Source: Gluconacetobacter dulcium
GTDB lineage: Bacteria; Pseudomonadota; Alphaproteobacteria; Acetobacterales; Acetobacteraceae
NCBI RefSeq assembly: GCF_014174165.1
Contig: NZ_JABEQN010000004.1
Coordinates: forward strand, 1 to 64,000
Length of the DNA: 64,000 nt
Reading direction: 5' to 3'
The position numbers and the translations under genes were made by a program. Positions 41,351 to 49,648 of the stretch are shown here, one piece after another. A model generated the notes under the pieces. That model was not told the DNA's origin and made no database searches. It saw nothing but the letters and a program-made list of their open reading frames with translations. Positions within the stretch are counted from its first letter, which is position 1; each line of letters starts with the position of its first letter.

Positions 41351-43111
41351 TCATGCGGAGCATCCTTCCGCCAGCAGAATTTCCCGCACCAGGCTGTCGG
41401 GAACGTCGCGGCAGGTGAAAGCCTGCCCGATGCCGCGCACGAGGACGAAGGACAGGCGCCCGTCGCGCATCTTCTTGTCGCGCTGCATGTGGGCAAGCAG
41501 CCTTTCGGCCGAAAATGTCTGCTCCAGGTCGCGCAGCCGGGCCGGCATGCCCAGCCGTTCCAGGTGGGTCGTCACGCGCTCGACATCCGCGCTGCCGCAC
41601 AGGCCCATCCGTTCGGAGGTGACGAAGGCCAGGCGCAGGCCGAGCGACACGGCTTCGCCATGTAGCAGGCGACCGTCATATCCCAGTTCGGCCTCCAGTG
41701 CGTGGCCGAACGTGTGGCCGAGATTGAGCAGGGCCCTTCCGTCCGATTTCCGTTCCTCCCGCTCGTCGTCGCCCACGACGGCGGCCTTGAACGCGCAGGC
41801 GCGGCGCACGGCCTCGGCCTGGCTGTCGGCATCGCCATCCAGCACCGCCTGGCCGTTGGCCTCGCACCATGCGAAGAGGGCGGCATCGCCGATCAGGCCG
41901 GCCTTGACGATTTCGGCGTAGCCGGCGCGGATCTCGCGTGGCGGCAGCGTGGCCAGGGTCGTGGTATCGGCCAGCACCGCCAGCGGCTGGTGGAATGCGC
42001 CGAGAAGGTTCTTGCCGAAGGGGGTGTTGATGCCCGTCTTGCCGCCGACGGAGGAATCGACCTGCGCCAGCAGGGTGGTGGGAATCTGCACGAAGGGCAG
42101 GCCGCGCATCGTGGTCGCCGCCGCGAAGCCCGCCAGGTCGCCGACGACGCCGCCGCCCAGTGCAATGACGGTAGTGCCGCGTTCAACCCCCATCTCCAGC
42201 AGGATGCCGGTGACGCGCTCATATTCCGCCAGCGTCTTGGAACCTTCGCCCGGCGGCACGACGATGGTTTCGGCCCGGATTCCGTCCTGGGCCAGCCCTT
42301 GGAGCAATTGCGGAAGATGCAGGGATGCGACGGTCGAGTCGGTCACGACCACGACGCGCTTCTGGGGCAGGACCGGCGAGAGCAGCATGCCTGCGTGGCG
42401 CAGGAGGTTTTCGCCGATCGTCACGTCATACCGCCAGCGATCCAGTATGACGGGAACGACGCGCGGTTGCCGGCCCAGTGCCAGGGCATTGATGACGGTC
42501 GCGGCGCTCTGTTCCACGCTTTCTTCTCCACAATCCACGGTAATGTCTGCCTCGGCATAGGTCGGGTAACGGATGTCCATCAGTTGTGCCAGGACGTCGC
42601 GCGGGTTGCCGGCGTTCAGCAGCGGCCGGTGGCCGCGCCCCTGGACCCGGCGCACCAGGACGGGCAGCGGGCAGCGCAGCCATACCGACGTCGCGCGCTC
42701 GCGGACGATCGCCCGTGTCATCGCGTCCATGAAGGCGCCGCCGCCCGTCGCCAGTACCACGGGGGGACCGTCCAGGATGCGGCGGATAACCCTGTGTTCG
42801 CCCTTGCGGAACTCGGCTTCGCCATACTGGGTGAACAGGTCGGCGATCGAGCAGCCCGCCGCGCGCTCGATTTCCAGGTCGGCGTCGATGAACGGCATGC
42901 CCAGGCGCGTTGCGATCCGTCGGCCGATCGTCGTCTTTCCGGCCCCCATCAGGCCGACCAGAACCACGCTGTCTTCGCGCGGGCCGGGGCCTGGGAACAG
43001 GGGGGTGGTCGTCGCTGTGCCGTGAGCGGTAGAGGCGGATGGCATCGCCTGGTCCCCGGCGGAAGGTTGAGGCATGGACTCGGACGGATCGGAGGCGTTC
43101 TGGCGTGACAT
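41351..43111 (-). CDS. aroKB: Bifunctional shikimate kinase / 3-dehydroquinate synthase (AroKB fusion)
   Basis: 586 residues from the ATG at 43111. Residues about 47-215 form shikimate kinase: VVLVGLMGAGKTTIGRRIA (Walker A 53-61), FIDADLEIE, GEAEFRKGEHRVI, VVLATGGGAF and the lid RGHRPLL. Residues about 222-586 form dehydroquinate synthase: VTDSTVASLHL, PPGEGSKTLAEYERV, GGGVVGDLAGFAAAT, DSSVGGKTGIN, and metal ligands in ALLNLGHTFGHALEAE and LLHGEAVSLG. Elsewhere these are two adjacent genes, aroK and aroB; here there is no stop or frameshift between them. They catalyse steps 5 and 2 of the shikimate pathway. A low-complexity Ser/Pro N-terminal tail (1-45) precedes the kinase. Confidence 0.94.
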   Translation of the reverse strand: MSRQNASDPSESMPQPSAGDQAMPSASTAHGTATTTPLFPGPGPREDSVVLVGLMGAGKTTIGRRIATRLGMPFIDADLEIERAAGCSIADLFTQYGEAEFRKGEHRVIRRILDGPPVVLATGGGAFMDAMTRAIVRERATSVWLRCPLPVLVRRVQGRGHRPLLNAGNPRDVLAQLMDIRYPTYAEADITVDCGEESVEQSAATVINALALGRQPRVVPVILDRWRYDVTIGENLLRHAGMLLSPVLPQKRVVVVTDSTVASLHLPQLLQGLAQDGIRAETIVVPPGEGSKTLAEYERVTGILLEMGVERGTTVIALGGGVVGDLAGFAAATTMRGLPFVQIPTTLLAQVDSSVGGKTGINTPFGKNLLGAFHQPLAVLADTTTLATLPPREIRAGYAEIVKAGLIGDAALFAWCEANGQAVLDGDADSQAEAVRRACAFKAAVVGDDEREERKSDGRALLNLGHTFGHALEAELGYDGRLLHGEAVSLGLRLAFVTSERMGLCGSADVERVTTHLERLGMPARLRDLEQTFSAERLLAHMQRDKKMRDGRLSFVLVRGIGQAFTCRDVPDSLVREILLAEGCSA

Positions 43112-43209
43112 GAAGGCCAACCTACCATAGAGCAAAGACAACTCGCCATGTCGCATCATGGCCGGATCTTCCGGCAAGGCGGCGGGCATCATTGCGTTGG
43201 GGTTCGGTC

Positions 43210-43353
43210 ATGCTGCGCATCCTGCTGGCTCTTGCGGGCATTGGGGTTCTGGTCGGAATCGGTGGGTTCATGTCGCTGGGTGCGTTTCCGCCGCCGGCGC
43301 CGACCGTGCCGGTACACAAGGACCTGCCGCCGGATCGATTCGTTCATTCATGA
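43210..43353 (+). CDS. 47-residue single-span membrane peptide coupled to xerD
   Basis: Starts with ATG at 43210 and ends at 43353, where its stop overlaps the xerD ATG (ATGA at 43350-43353). It has one hydrophobic helix (ILLALAGIGVLVGIGGFMSLG) followed by a Pro-rich tail (PPPAPTVPVHKDLPPDRF). The pattern of a short helix, Pro-rich stretch and terminal P.DRF seems to recur in other Alphaproteobacteria, but this is from memory. No function is known. Its coupling to xerD and its position in the aroKB/xerD gap support it being real. Confidence 0.55.
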   Translation: MLRILLALAGIGVLVGIGGFMSLGAFPPPAPTVPVHKDLPPDRFVHS

Positions 43354-44282
43354 GCGTGGCCGTCCAGGCCGAATCGTTCCTGGAAATGCTGGCGGCCGAG
43401 CGTGGGGCGGCCGCGAATACGCTGAGGGCCTATGCCCGGGACCTGCGCGACCTCGAATCGTTCGTGGCGGGGGCCGGGTGCGCGATGGCGGATGCCGACG
43501 CGGGCGTGTTGCGTGACTACATGGCGGGACTCGCCCAGGCCGGCCTGTCGCCCCGGACGCAGGCGCGGCGGCTGTCCTGCCTGAAGCAGTTCTATCTGTT
43601 CCTGAGCCGTGAAGGGGTGCGGACCGACAATCCGGCTGCATTGCTCGACGCGCCCCGTCTGCCGGCGACCCTGCCGCGCTTCCTGACCGAAGAGGAAGTC
43701 GATGCGCTGCTGGGCGCGTGCGGCACGCCGCCCGATGACGGGCGGCGCTGGCTGGCCGCGCGGGCGGCGCTGGAAATTCTGTACGCGTCCGGGTTGCGGA
43801 TTTCGGAACTGCTGGCGTTGCCGCGCCGTGCCCTGGCGGGCGACGCGCGGATGCTGCTGGTGCGCGGCAAGGGGGGGCGGGAGCGTCTGGTGCCGTTATC
43901 CGTCCAGGCGCGCGCGGCGGCCGAGGCGCTGGCGGCGCGGGATCAGGCACTGCGCAGCCCCTACCTGTTTCCCGGCCGGGATGGGCAGCGGCCGCTGACA
44001 CGGCAGGGATTCGATCGCATCCTGCATGATGTGGCGCTTCGGGCGGGGCTGGACCCCGCGCGCCTGTCGCCGCATGTGCTGCGCCATTCCTTTGCCACGC
44101 ACATGCTGGCGCGCGGGGCCGATTTGCGTGCTCTTCAGATGCTTCTGGGCCATGCCGACATCGCTACGACGCAGATCTATACCCATGTGCTGGCCGAACG
44201 GCTGCGCGCGGTGGTCGAGGCGCATCATCCGCTCGCCGGCGGCCGAAAGGGCGCGGGCGGGCTGGGGAATACGCCGTCATGA
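43350..44282 (+). CDS. xerD: Tyrosine recombinase XerD
   Basis: 310 residues. N-terminal SAM-like core-binding domain (1-100; FLEMLAAERGAAANTLRAYARDL). Catalytic domain with Arg150 (SGLRISELL), Lys174 (RGKGGRE), HVLRHSF (His242, Arg245), His268 in LGHADIATTQIYTHV and nucleophile Tyr277. It resolves chromosome dimers at dif with XerC. Its place between housekeeping genes (aroKB, accA) and its length identify the chromosomal XerD rather than a phage integrase. XerC is possible; the sequence pattern and the alphaproteobacterial aroK/xerD neighbourhood favour XerD. The longer upstream frame was rejected in favour of the ATGA-overlapping start. Confidence 0.9.
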   Translation: MSVAVQAESFLEMLAAERGAAANTLRAYARDLRDLESFVAGAGCAMADADAGVLRDYMAGLAQAGLSPRTQARRLSCLKQFYLFLSREGVRTDNPAALLDAPRLPATLPRFLTEEEVDALLGACGTPPDDGRRWLAARAALEILYASGLRISELLALPRRALAGDARMLLVRGKGGRERLVPLSVQARAAAEALAARDQALRSPYLFPGRDGQRPLTRQGFDRILHDVALRAGLDPARLSPHVLRHSFATHMLARGADLRALQMLLGHADIATTQIYTHVLAERLRAVVEAHHPLAGGRKGAGGLGNTPS

Positions 44283-44385
44283 GGCGCGCGGCGGGTGGTG
44301 ATCGGGGGGCGTGCCACCCGATGGATTTGGTGGCGGACCGGGCGGGGGGACTTGGCAGGATTCGTGGCTGTGCTATCCGCACGGG

Positions 44386-45342
44386 ATGCGCCAGTTTCTA
44401 GATTTTGAAAAGTCGGTCGCCGAGCTTGAGAACAAGATCGACGAACTCCGTCACATGTCCGGCCCCGACGGCATCAATATCGCCGAGGAGATCGCCCGTC
44501 TGACCGAAAAGTCGGACAAGCAGCTTCGGGCCGCCTATGCCAAGCTGACACCGGGGCAGAAGGTCCAGGTCGCCCGCCACGCGCAGCGACCGCACACGGC
44601 CGAATATATCGGCACCCTGATCCAGGATTTCACGCCGCTGGCCGGCGACCGCCTGTTCGGCGAGGACAAGGCCGTCATCGGTGGAATCGGCCGTTTCCAG
44701 GATATTCCGGTGGTGGTGATCGGGACCGAGCGCGGGTCGGAGCTGGAGAGCCGGCTGGAGCATAATTTCGGCATGGCGCGCCCGGAGGGCTATCGCAAGG
44801 CGCAGCGCCTGATGAAACTTGCCGGCCGTTTCGGCATGCCGATCCTGACCTTTATCGACACGGCGGGCGCGTGGCCCGGCATCGACGCCGAGGCGCGCGG
44901 TCAGGCGGAGGCGATCGCGCGATCCATCGACACCTGCCTCTCGGCCCCGGTGCCGGTGATCGCCACCGTGATCGGCGAAGGCGGATCGGGCGGGGCCATC
45001 GCGCTGGGCGCGGGCGACCGGGTGATGATGCTGGAGCATGCGATCTATTCGGTTATTTCGCCTGAAGCCTGTGCGTCGATTCTGTGGCGTGACCCCAAGC
45101 TGGCGACCAGCGCGGCCGAGGCGTTGAAGCTGACGGCCCAGGATCTGCTGCAACTGCATCTGATCGACCGCATCATTCCCGAGCCGCTGGGGGGCGCGCA
45201 GCGCGATCCGGGGATTGCGATTCGCGCGGTAGGTGATGCCATCGCTGCCGAACTGCCGGACCTGATGTCGCTCAGCGGAGCGATGCTCGTGGCCCAGCGC
45301 CGCGAGAAATTCCTCGCCATGGGACGCGACGGCCTGACCTGA
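44386..45342 (+). CDS. accA: Acetyl-CoA carboxylase carboxyltransferase subunit alpha
   Basis: 318 residues, standard AccA length. Starts MRQFLDFEKSVAELENKIDEL and contains GGIGRF, FGMARPEGYRKAQRLMKLAGRFGMPILTFIDTAGAWPGIDAE, the oxyanion loop GEGGSGGAIALG and SVISPEACASILWRD, all diagnostic. With AccD it transfers CO2 from biotin to acetyl-CoA to form malonyl-CoA. The start at 44386 was selected by homology in the N-terminus. A strong hairpin terminator follows at 45390. Confidence 0.95.
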   Translation: MRQFLDFEKSVAELENKIDELRHMSGPDGINIAEEIARLTEKSDKQLRAAYAKLTPGQKVQVARHAQRPHTAEYIGTLIQDFTPLAGDRLFGEDKAVIGGIGRFQDIPVVVIGTERGSELESRLEHNFGMARPEGYRKAQRLMKLAGRFGMPILTFIDTAGAWPGIDAEARGQAEAIARSIDTCLSAPVPVIATVIGEGGSGGAIALGAGDRVMMLEHAIYSVISPEACASILWRDPKLATSAAEALKLTAQDLLQLHLIDRIIPEPLGGAQRDPGIAIRAVGDAIAAELPDLMSLSGAMLVAQRREKFLAMGRDGLT

Positions 45343-45389
45343 CCACCTGAATGGTTGCGTGACTGCGGCCAAATCGGACGAACGGCTCC

Positions 45390-45419
45390 GGGGCCGTCAC
45401 CGCGTGTGGTGACGGCCCC
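45390..45419. terminator. Bidirectional terminator between accA and lytic transglycosylase
   Basis: Perfect 12-bp stem GGGGCCGTCACC / GGTGACGGCCCC (45390-45401, 45408-45419) with a 6-base loop, placed between the convergent stops at 45342 (plus) and 45424 (minus). Confidence 0.8.
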
Positions 45420-45423
45420 GAAT

Positions 45424-46653
45424 CTATTGGTCGGGGCGCACGATCATGCAGTCCAGCCCCTGCTGGTGCAGCGACGAGCATGCGGTGGCGGCGCTGCCGC
45501 GGGCCAGGCCGGCCAGCCGCGCGCGATAGAGCGGGTGCCCTTTGAACGAGGGGACGGGCTGCACGACGCTGCGTGCGCCGTTCAGGGCGTTGAACGCTGC
45601 CTGGCGGGCCATGGTGGCGGCGAATCGGGCCTGCCCTTCCGAGGCGAACGCGCCGACCTGAATCGACCACTGGCCGTAATTCACGCCGGCCGGAGCAATG
45701 GCAGCCATGGGTGCGCGGGCGGCGGCCGGTGTTGCGACGAATGGCGCGGCGGCCATGGACTGGGCGACGGTCGGCGTAGGTGGTGGGAGTGCCGACGGCA
45801 TGGGCGGCGCCAAGGGTTGGCAGGGGGCATCGGGGTCGTAGGCTGCGTCAGGATCTCGGGCACATTGCCGGGCGCGCGTGGAGCGCGGCACGTAGGCGGC
45901 GTACTGGACGGGCTGGCCGCCGGTGGGGTTGGCGATGGTGGGGGTGACGACGATGGGCGGTGTGGCGCGGGATGCCGCCGCCATGGCGACGGGTAGCCTG
46001 GTCGGCGTGGCCGATACCATCTGGGTGCCGCTGCCATAGGCGGCCAGCGGGCCGCTGAGTGCCACCTTCGTGCCCAGGTTTGGTGTGACCGAGGCGAGGT
46101 AGTTGACTGTCTCGTTCGGTAATTGCCGTCCGGTCTGGAGATAGTCGTCCAGGCGTTGCGGACCGGCATTGTAGGCGGCGAGAAAGCCCGGTGCGCCGTA
46201 ACGGTCGTACATCTGCCGGATATAAGCGGTGCCGGCGAGGATATTGTCGTGTGGTTCGTAAGGGTCCGGTCCCAGCCCGTTCTGCGCCTGCATGTCGGCG
46301 TAGGTCTGGGGCATGAGCTGCATCAGGCCCATGGCGCCGGCGGATGAGGTGATCGGCTGCCCGTGCAGATATTCATGGCCGCCCGATTCCTGCTGCATCA
46401 CGGCGCGTACCCATTCCTGGGGGACCGAGAAGCGGGTCGAGGCGTCGGAAATATAGGGCCCCCACGGGTCCTGGGGCGAGCCGGGAGCCCGATAGGCGCC
46501 ATTGCGGGCGTAATAGCGGGAATAACGCGAACCGGGCGTGCTGCTGCACGCCGCCAGCATGGCGGGGACGATCAGGGCCAGCCCGATCATGGCGGCTTGG
46601 CGGCCGCGCCTCCGGCGGGAGCCGGCCGCAGGGAGGGGGGCTAGATCAGGCAT
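45424..46653 (-). CDS. Lytic transglycosylase lipoprotein with C-terminal SPOR domain
   Basis: 409 residues. Lipoprotein signal with lipobox LAAC (Cys36). SLT domain at about 65-200: WVRAVMQQESGGHEYL (catalytic Glu89), SAGAMGLMQLMPQTY, NILAGTAYIRQMYDRYG and FLAAYNAGP. A Pro/Ala-rich linker follows, then a SPOR domain (about 335-409; YGQWSIQVGAFASEGQARFAA) that binds denuded glycan at division sites. It cleaves peptidoglycan to anhydro-muropeptides in the periplasm. The start at 46653 overlaps the end of the DUF1489 gene by 13 bases. Confidence 0.9.
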   Translation of the reverse strand: MPDLAPLPAAGSRRRRGRQAAMIGLALIVPAMLAACSSTPGSRYSRYYARNGAYRAPGSPQDPWGPYISDASTRFSVPQEWVRAVMQQESGGHEYLHGQPITSSAGAMGLMQLMPQTYADMQAQNGLGPDPYEPHDNILAGTAYIRQMYDRYGAPGFLAAYNAGPQRLDDYLQTGRQLPNETVNYLASVTPNLGTKVALSGPLAAYGSGTQMVSATPTRLPVAMAAASRATPPIVVTPTIANPTGGQPVQYAAYVPRSTRARQCARDPDAAYDPDAPCQPLAPPMPSALPPPTPTVAQSMAAAPFVATPAAARAPMAAIAPAGVNYGQWSIQVGAFASEGQARFAATMARQAAFNALNGARSVVQPVPSFKGHPLYRARLAGLARGSAATACSSLHQQGLDCMIVRPDQ

Positions 46654-47087
46654 AGTCCGGCGAGGTCCCGCCGTAATGATTCTGGAAGCATGTCGCCAGT
46701 GCCGCCGCTTGCGGTCAGGTCGGGTGGCGCGTCGGCTGGGGAGAGGTAGCGCCAACCCTGGAACGGGCGCATCGGGCGTGGCGCGACCGGGACGATCTCG
46801 GGTGCCAGCACCACCAGCGCGCAGGCCACGCCGTCCTCGCGCGTGTCGGGGCGGATCTCGACGACGCGCTGACGGCACAGGATCAGGCCGCCGATGACCC
46901 GGTAGAGCGAGCCGCCATCGAGGATTTCCGATGCCCGGCGGGGAAACATGCGGGTGCGCAGCCACGGGTGGCCGGACGGCCGGGTGCCGTCCAGCCCGTC
47001 TCCGGCCCCTTCGGCCATGGTACGTTGCCGGTGCGCCAATTCTTCAACCGAGGCGATGCCGACCGCGAGCTTGACCAGGTGCAGCAT
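46641..47087 (-). CDS. DUF1489 family protein
   Basis: 148 residues. The N-terminal MLHLVKLAVGIASVEEL, the central RTRMFPRRASEILDGGSLYRVIGGLILCRQRV and the terminal RPFQGWRYLSPADAPPDL are the hallmarks of the alphaproteobacterial DUF1489 family. Function unknown. It begins three bases after the nucleoside hydrolase stop and overlaps the lytic transglycosylase start, so the three genes form one transcription unit. Confidence 0.88.
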   Translation of the reverse strand: MLHLVKLAVGIASVEELAHRQRTMAEGAGDGLDGTRPSGHPWLRTRMFPRRASEILDGGSLYRVIGGLILCRQRVVEIRPDTREDGVACALVVLAPEIVPVAPRPMRPFQGWRYLSPADAPPDLTASGGTGDMLPESLRRDLAGLCLI

Positions 47088-47090
47088 GGA

Positions 47091-48236
47091 TCAGGGATGG
47101 GCGGCTGGATGCACGTCGCTCTGCGCCTCGCGCAGGAACGTATCCAGGAAGCGCGGGGCGTCGATCGACTGCACGATTCGTACCTTGCGGATGCCTGTTT
47201 CCTTCGGTGCCGTCGCGTCGGGCCAGACGACGACATGGCCGTAATGAGGCCCGTTGGCGAGGTCGATGTCCATATAGGCGTCGAGCGACGTGCTGATCAG
47301 CGTGGGGTCGGCCGCGATGGCCGTCGCCATTTCATCCCACATCGGCAGCGGGTCGTAATAGGTGCCGATATAGTCGGTCATCGGTGTGCGTTTCTGCTGG
47401 ATGCGCTTGAGATAGTCGCGCGTCATCATCAGGTCGTTGGACACGTTGCCGACGACGGTGATCGACGGCCATGGGGCGGTGAGGGTGATGTGCGCCGCCT
47501 CGGGATCGAAGATCATGTTGAAGTCCGAAGCGAAATCGACGTTGCCGGTCAGGGAGCGCATGCTGGTGTCCAGCAGGCCGCCCATGAAGATCAGTTCCTT
47601 CGCGGTGGCGGCGAAGGTCGGGTCGATACGGATCGCCAGTGCCAGGTTGGTCATCGGCCCGGCTTCGACGATGGTGACCTGATGCGGATGCGCGTGGACC
47701 TGCCGGATCAGGAACAGGGCGGCGCTTTCCGCCGTGGGTTTCAGGCTCGGGGCACCGTCCTTCATCGCCGGCAATGGCGGCTGTTCGGAGGGGACCTTGT
47801 CCATCGAACCCAGTCCGCCCCACGCACCCTTCCAGGGAATGGTGCCGAACTGCTTCTCGCGCAGGCGCATCCGGGGCACGCTGTTGATCAGCGGATAGAC
47901 GGCGCCGTCGGCGACCGGAACGTCGGTCCGGCCGATGATCTCCAGAAAGCGCCGGAGATGGGCGGATTCCTGATTCTCCCAGCCATCACCAGTGGCGACG
48001 GTAAAGCCCAGCACTTTGACGGCGGGGTTGAACAGCAGGGGGATGATCGATTGCTGGTCGGAACCGCCGGGGCCGAGAAAATCATTGTCCTCGATCACCA
48101 GTCGCGGCTCGGCCGCATGAGCGGTCGGCTGGGTGGCGGCCAGGAGGCCAGCGCCCAGGACGAGCGCACGCAATGCGGTGGGCAGGAGGCGGCGGGAGGC
48201 AGTGTGCGTCCGGCGCCGGGAAGGGGAAAATGGCAT
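47091..48236 (-). CDS. Secreted nucleoside hydrolase (IUNH-like, variant active-site loop)
   Basis: 381 residues from the ATG at 48236. Signal peptide with Arg-rich n-region (RRRTHTASRRLLPTALRALVLGAGLLAA...AHA, cleavage near 41). The fold is IUNH: residues 48-65 (IEDNDFLGPGGSDQQSI) replace the usual D.D.G.DD calcium loop, keeping Asp50, Asp52 and Asp60. VTIVEAGPMTNLALAI, ELIFMGGLL, DFNMIFDPEAAHI and VVGNVSNDL match later family motifs. The export signal suggests periplasmic nucleoside scavenging. Whether the variant loop binds calcium is unknown. It begins a three-gene unit with DUF1489 and the lytic transglycosylase. Confidence 0.8.
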   Translation of the reverse strand: MPFSPSRRRTHTASRRLLPTALRALVLGAGLLAATQPTAHAAEPRLVIEDNDFLGPGGSDQQSIIPLLFNPAVKVLGFTVATGDGWENQESAHLRRFLEIIGRTDVPVADGAVYPLINSVPRMRLREKQFGTIPWKGAWGGLGSMDKVPSEQPPLPAMKDGAPSLKPTAESAALFLIRQVHAHPHQVTIVEAGPMTNLALAIRIDPTFAATAKELIFMGGLLDTSMRSLTGNVDFASDFNMIFDPEAAHITLTAPWPSITVVGNVSNDLMMTRDYLKRIQQKRTPMTDYIGTYYDPLPMWDEMATAIAADPTLISTSLDAYMDIDLANGPHYGHVVVWPDATAPKETGIRKVRIVQSIDAPRFLDTFLREAQSDVHPAAHP

Positions 48237-48421
48237 GCTGCGTCCTGTGTACGAGAGCCCGGCTGTCCGGTTATCCTGAGACTGTTTTAAAAAGGCTGCA
48301 TCTGGCAATCCGGCGCGTGTTTCCTCCGCCACGTCGCGATCGGCGATGATGTTGCGGTGCTGGGCGAAAACGCAATCCTTGGGCGTTTCTGGCTCAGTAT
48401 TTATCAATTTGGAACAGTGTT

Positions 48422-49648
48422 TTAAAGAACCGTGGCGCCGAGCAGGGCCTCCAGGCGGAGACGGCCCGCATTCGTGGCACGCAGGACGGCCCCCTGGATG
48501 GTTTCGTCACGCACGAGGTAGCCTTCTTCCAGCGCTGCCGCCAGAATCACCGGATCGAGCGCATCGTTCATCGCCATGCCCGTGCGCTGTGCGAATCGTG
48601 CCTCCGGCACACCTTCGGTGAGGCGCAGGCCCATCAGCAGCATTTCGCGGGCGCGGTCGCGCGATGTCAGGATGTCATCCTGCATCAGGCCGCTACCCGT
48701 TCGTTCCACCCGTTCGGCCCAGGGTTCCGGGGCGCGGTGGCGGCGGGTGGCGTGCAGGCCGTCCGCCAGGGTCGTTCGTCCGTGGGCGCCGGGGCCGATC
48801 CCCAGATAATCGTCATAGCGCCAGTAGGTCAGGTTGTGACGGCTTTCCGCGCCCGGCCGGGCGTAGTTCGAGACTTCGTAGGCGGCCAGTCCGTGGCCGG
48901 CGGCGACGGTGGCGGTTTCCTCGTACATCAAGGCCCCCGAATCCTCGTCGGGCAGGGTCAGCAGCCCCTGGCGATGCAGCCCTTCGAAGCGGGTGCCGGG
49001 CTCGATGGTCAGTTGGTAGAGCGACAGATGGTCCGACACCAGGGCGAGGGCCTGGTTCAGTTCGGCTCGCCAGGCGGCCGGCGACTGGTTCGGCCGGGCA
49101 TAGATGAGGTCGAAGGAGATCCGCCCGAACAGGTCGCGCGCCGTCTCCAGTGCCGCGATGGCCTGGCCGGCGGAATGCTGGCGCCCCAGCAGGTGCAGCG
49201 CGTCGTCGTCGAGGCTCTGGATGCCCAGCGACACCCGATTGATTCCGGCATCGTGAAAAGCGCGCAGTCGACCGATTTCGACGCTGGTCGGGTTGGCCTC
49301 CAGCGTGATTTCCAGATCGGGGGCCGTGGCGAACTGGGACCGGGCGTCGGCGATCAGGTCCGCGACCGTTTCGGGCGCCATCAGCGACGGCGTGCCGCCG
49401 CCGAAGAAGATCGACCCGAGCCGGCGCGGGCCGTCTTCGGTCAGGCGGGCGGCTTCATGGGCCAGTTCGCGCCGCAGGGCCGCGGCGAAGCGGGCCTGGG
49501 GAATGGTGTCGCGGACGTGGCTGTTGAAATCGCAGTACGGGCATTTGGCCAGGCAGAACGGCCAATGGACGTAGAGTGCCAGGGGCGCCCCTTCATTGGC
49601 CGGCGCCTGTACGTCAGATGGCAAGCCGCACGCCCAGTTCCACCACAC
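48422..49648 (-). CDS. hemW: Radical SAM heme chaperone HemW
   Basis: 408 residues in the longest form. The radical SAM cluster motif is [17 protein letters not shown] (CxxxCxxC plus the extra Cys that distinguish HemW and HemN), followed by [21 protein letters not shown] and [11 protein letters not shown]. The C-terminal HemN-like region includes [35 protein letters not shown]. It lacks the N-terminal extension of true coproporphyrinogen oxidase HemN, so HemW is preferred. No ATG is available: GTG at 49648 (inside kup) and TTG at 49624 (11-base overlap with kup) are the candidates. Probably translated by coupling to kup. Confidence 0.85.
   Translation of the reverse strand: MWWNWACGLPSDVQAPANEGAPLALYVHWPFCLAKCPYCDFNSHVRDTIPQARFAAALRRELAHEAARLTEDGPRRLGSIFFGGGTPSLMAPETVADLIADARSQFATAPDLEITLEANPTSVEIGRLRAFHDAGINRVSLGIQSLDDDALHLLGRQHSAGQAIAALETARDLFGRISFDLIYARPNQSPAAWRAELNQALALVSDHLSLYQLTIEPGTRFEGLHRQGLLTLPDEDSGALMYEETATVAAGHGLAAYEVSNYARPGAESRHNLTYWRYDDYLGIGPGAHGRTTLADGLHATRRHRAPEPWAERVERTGSGLMQDDILTSRDRAREMLLMGLRLTEGVPEARFAQRTGMAMNDALDPVILAAALEEGYLVRDETIQGAVLRATNAGRLRLEALLGATVL

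Noticed and set aside
43350-44282. Tyrosine recombinase as a sign of a mobile element
   Set aside because: Length, motifs and the housekeeping neighbours (aroKB, accA) identify chromosomal XerD, and no att sites or cargo are seen.
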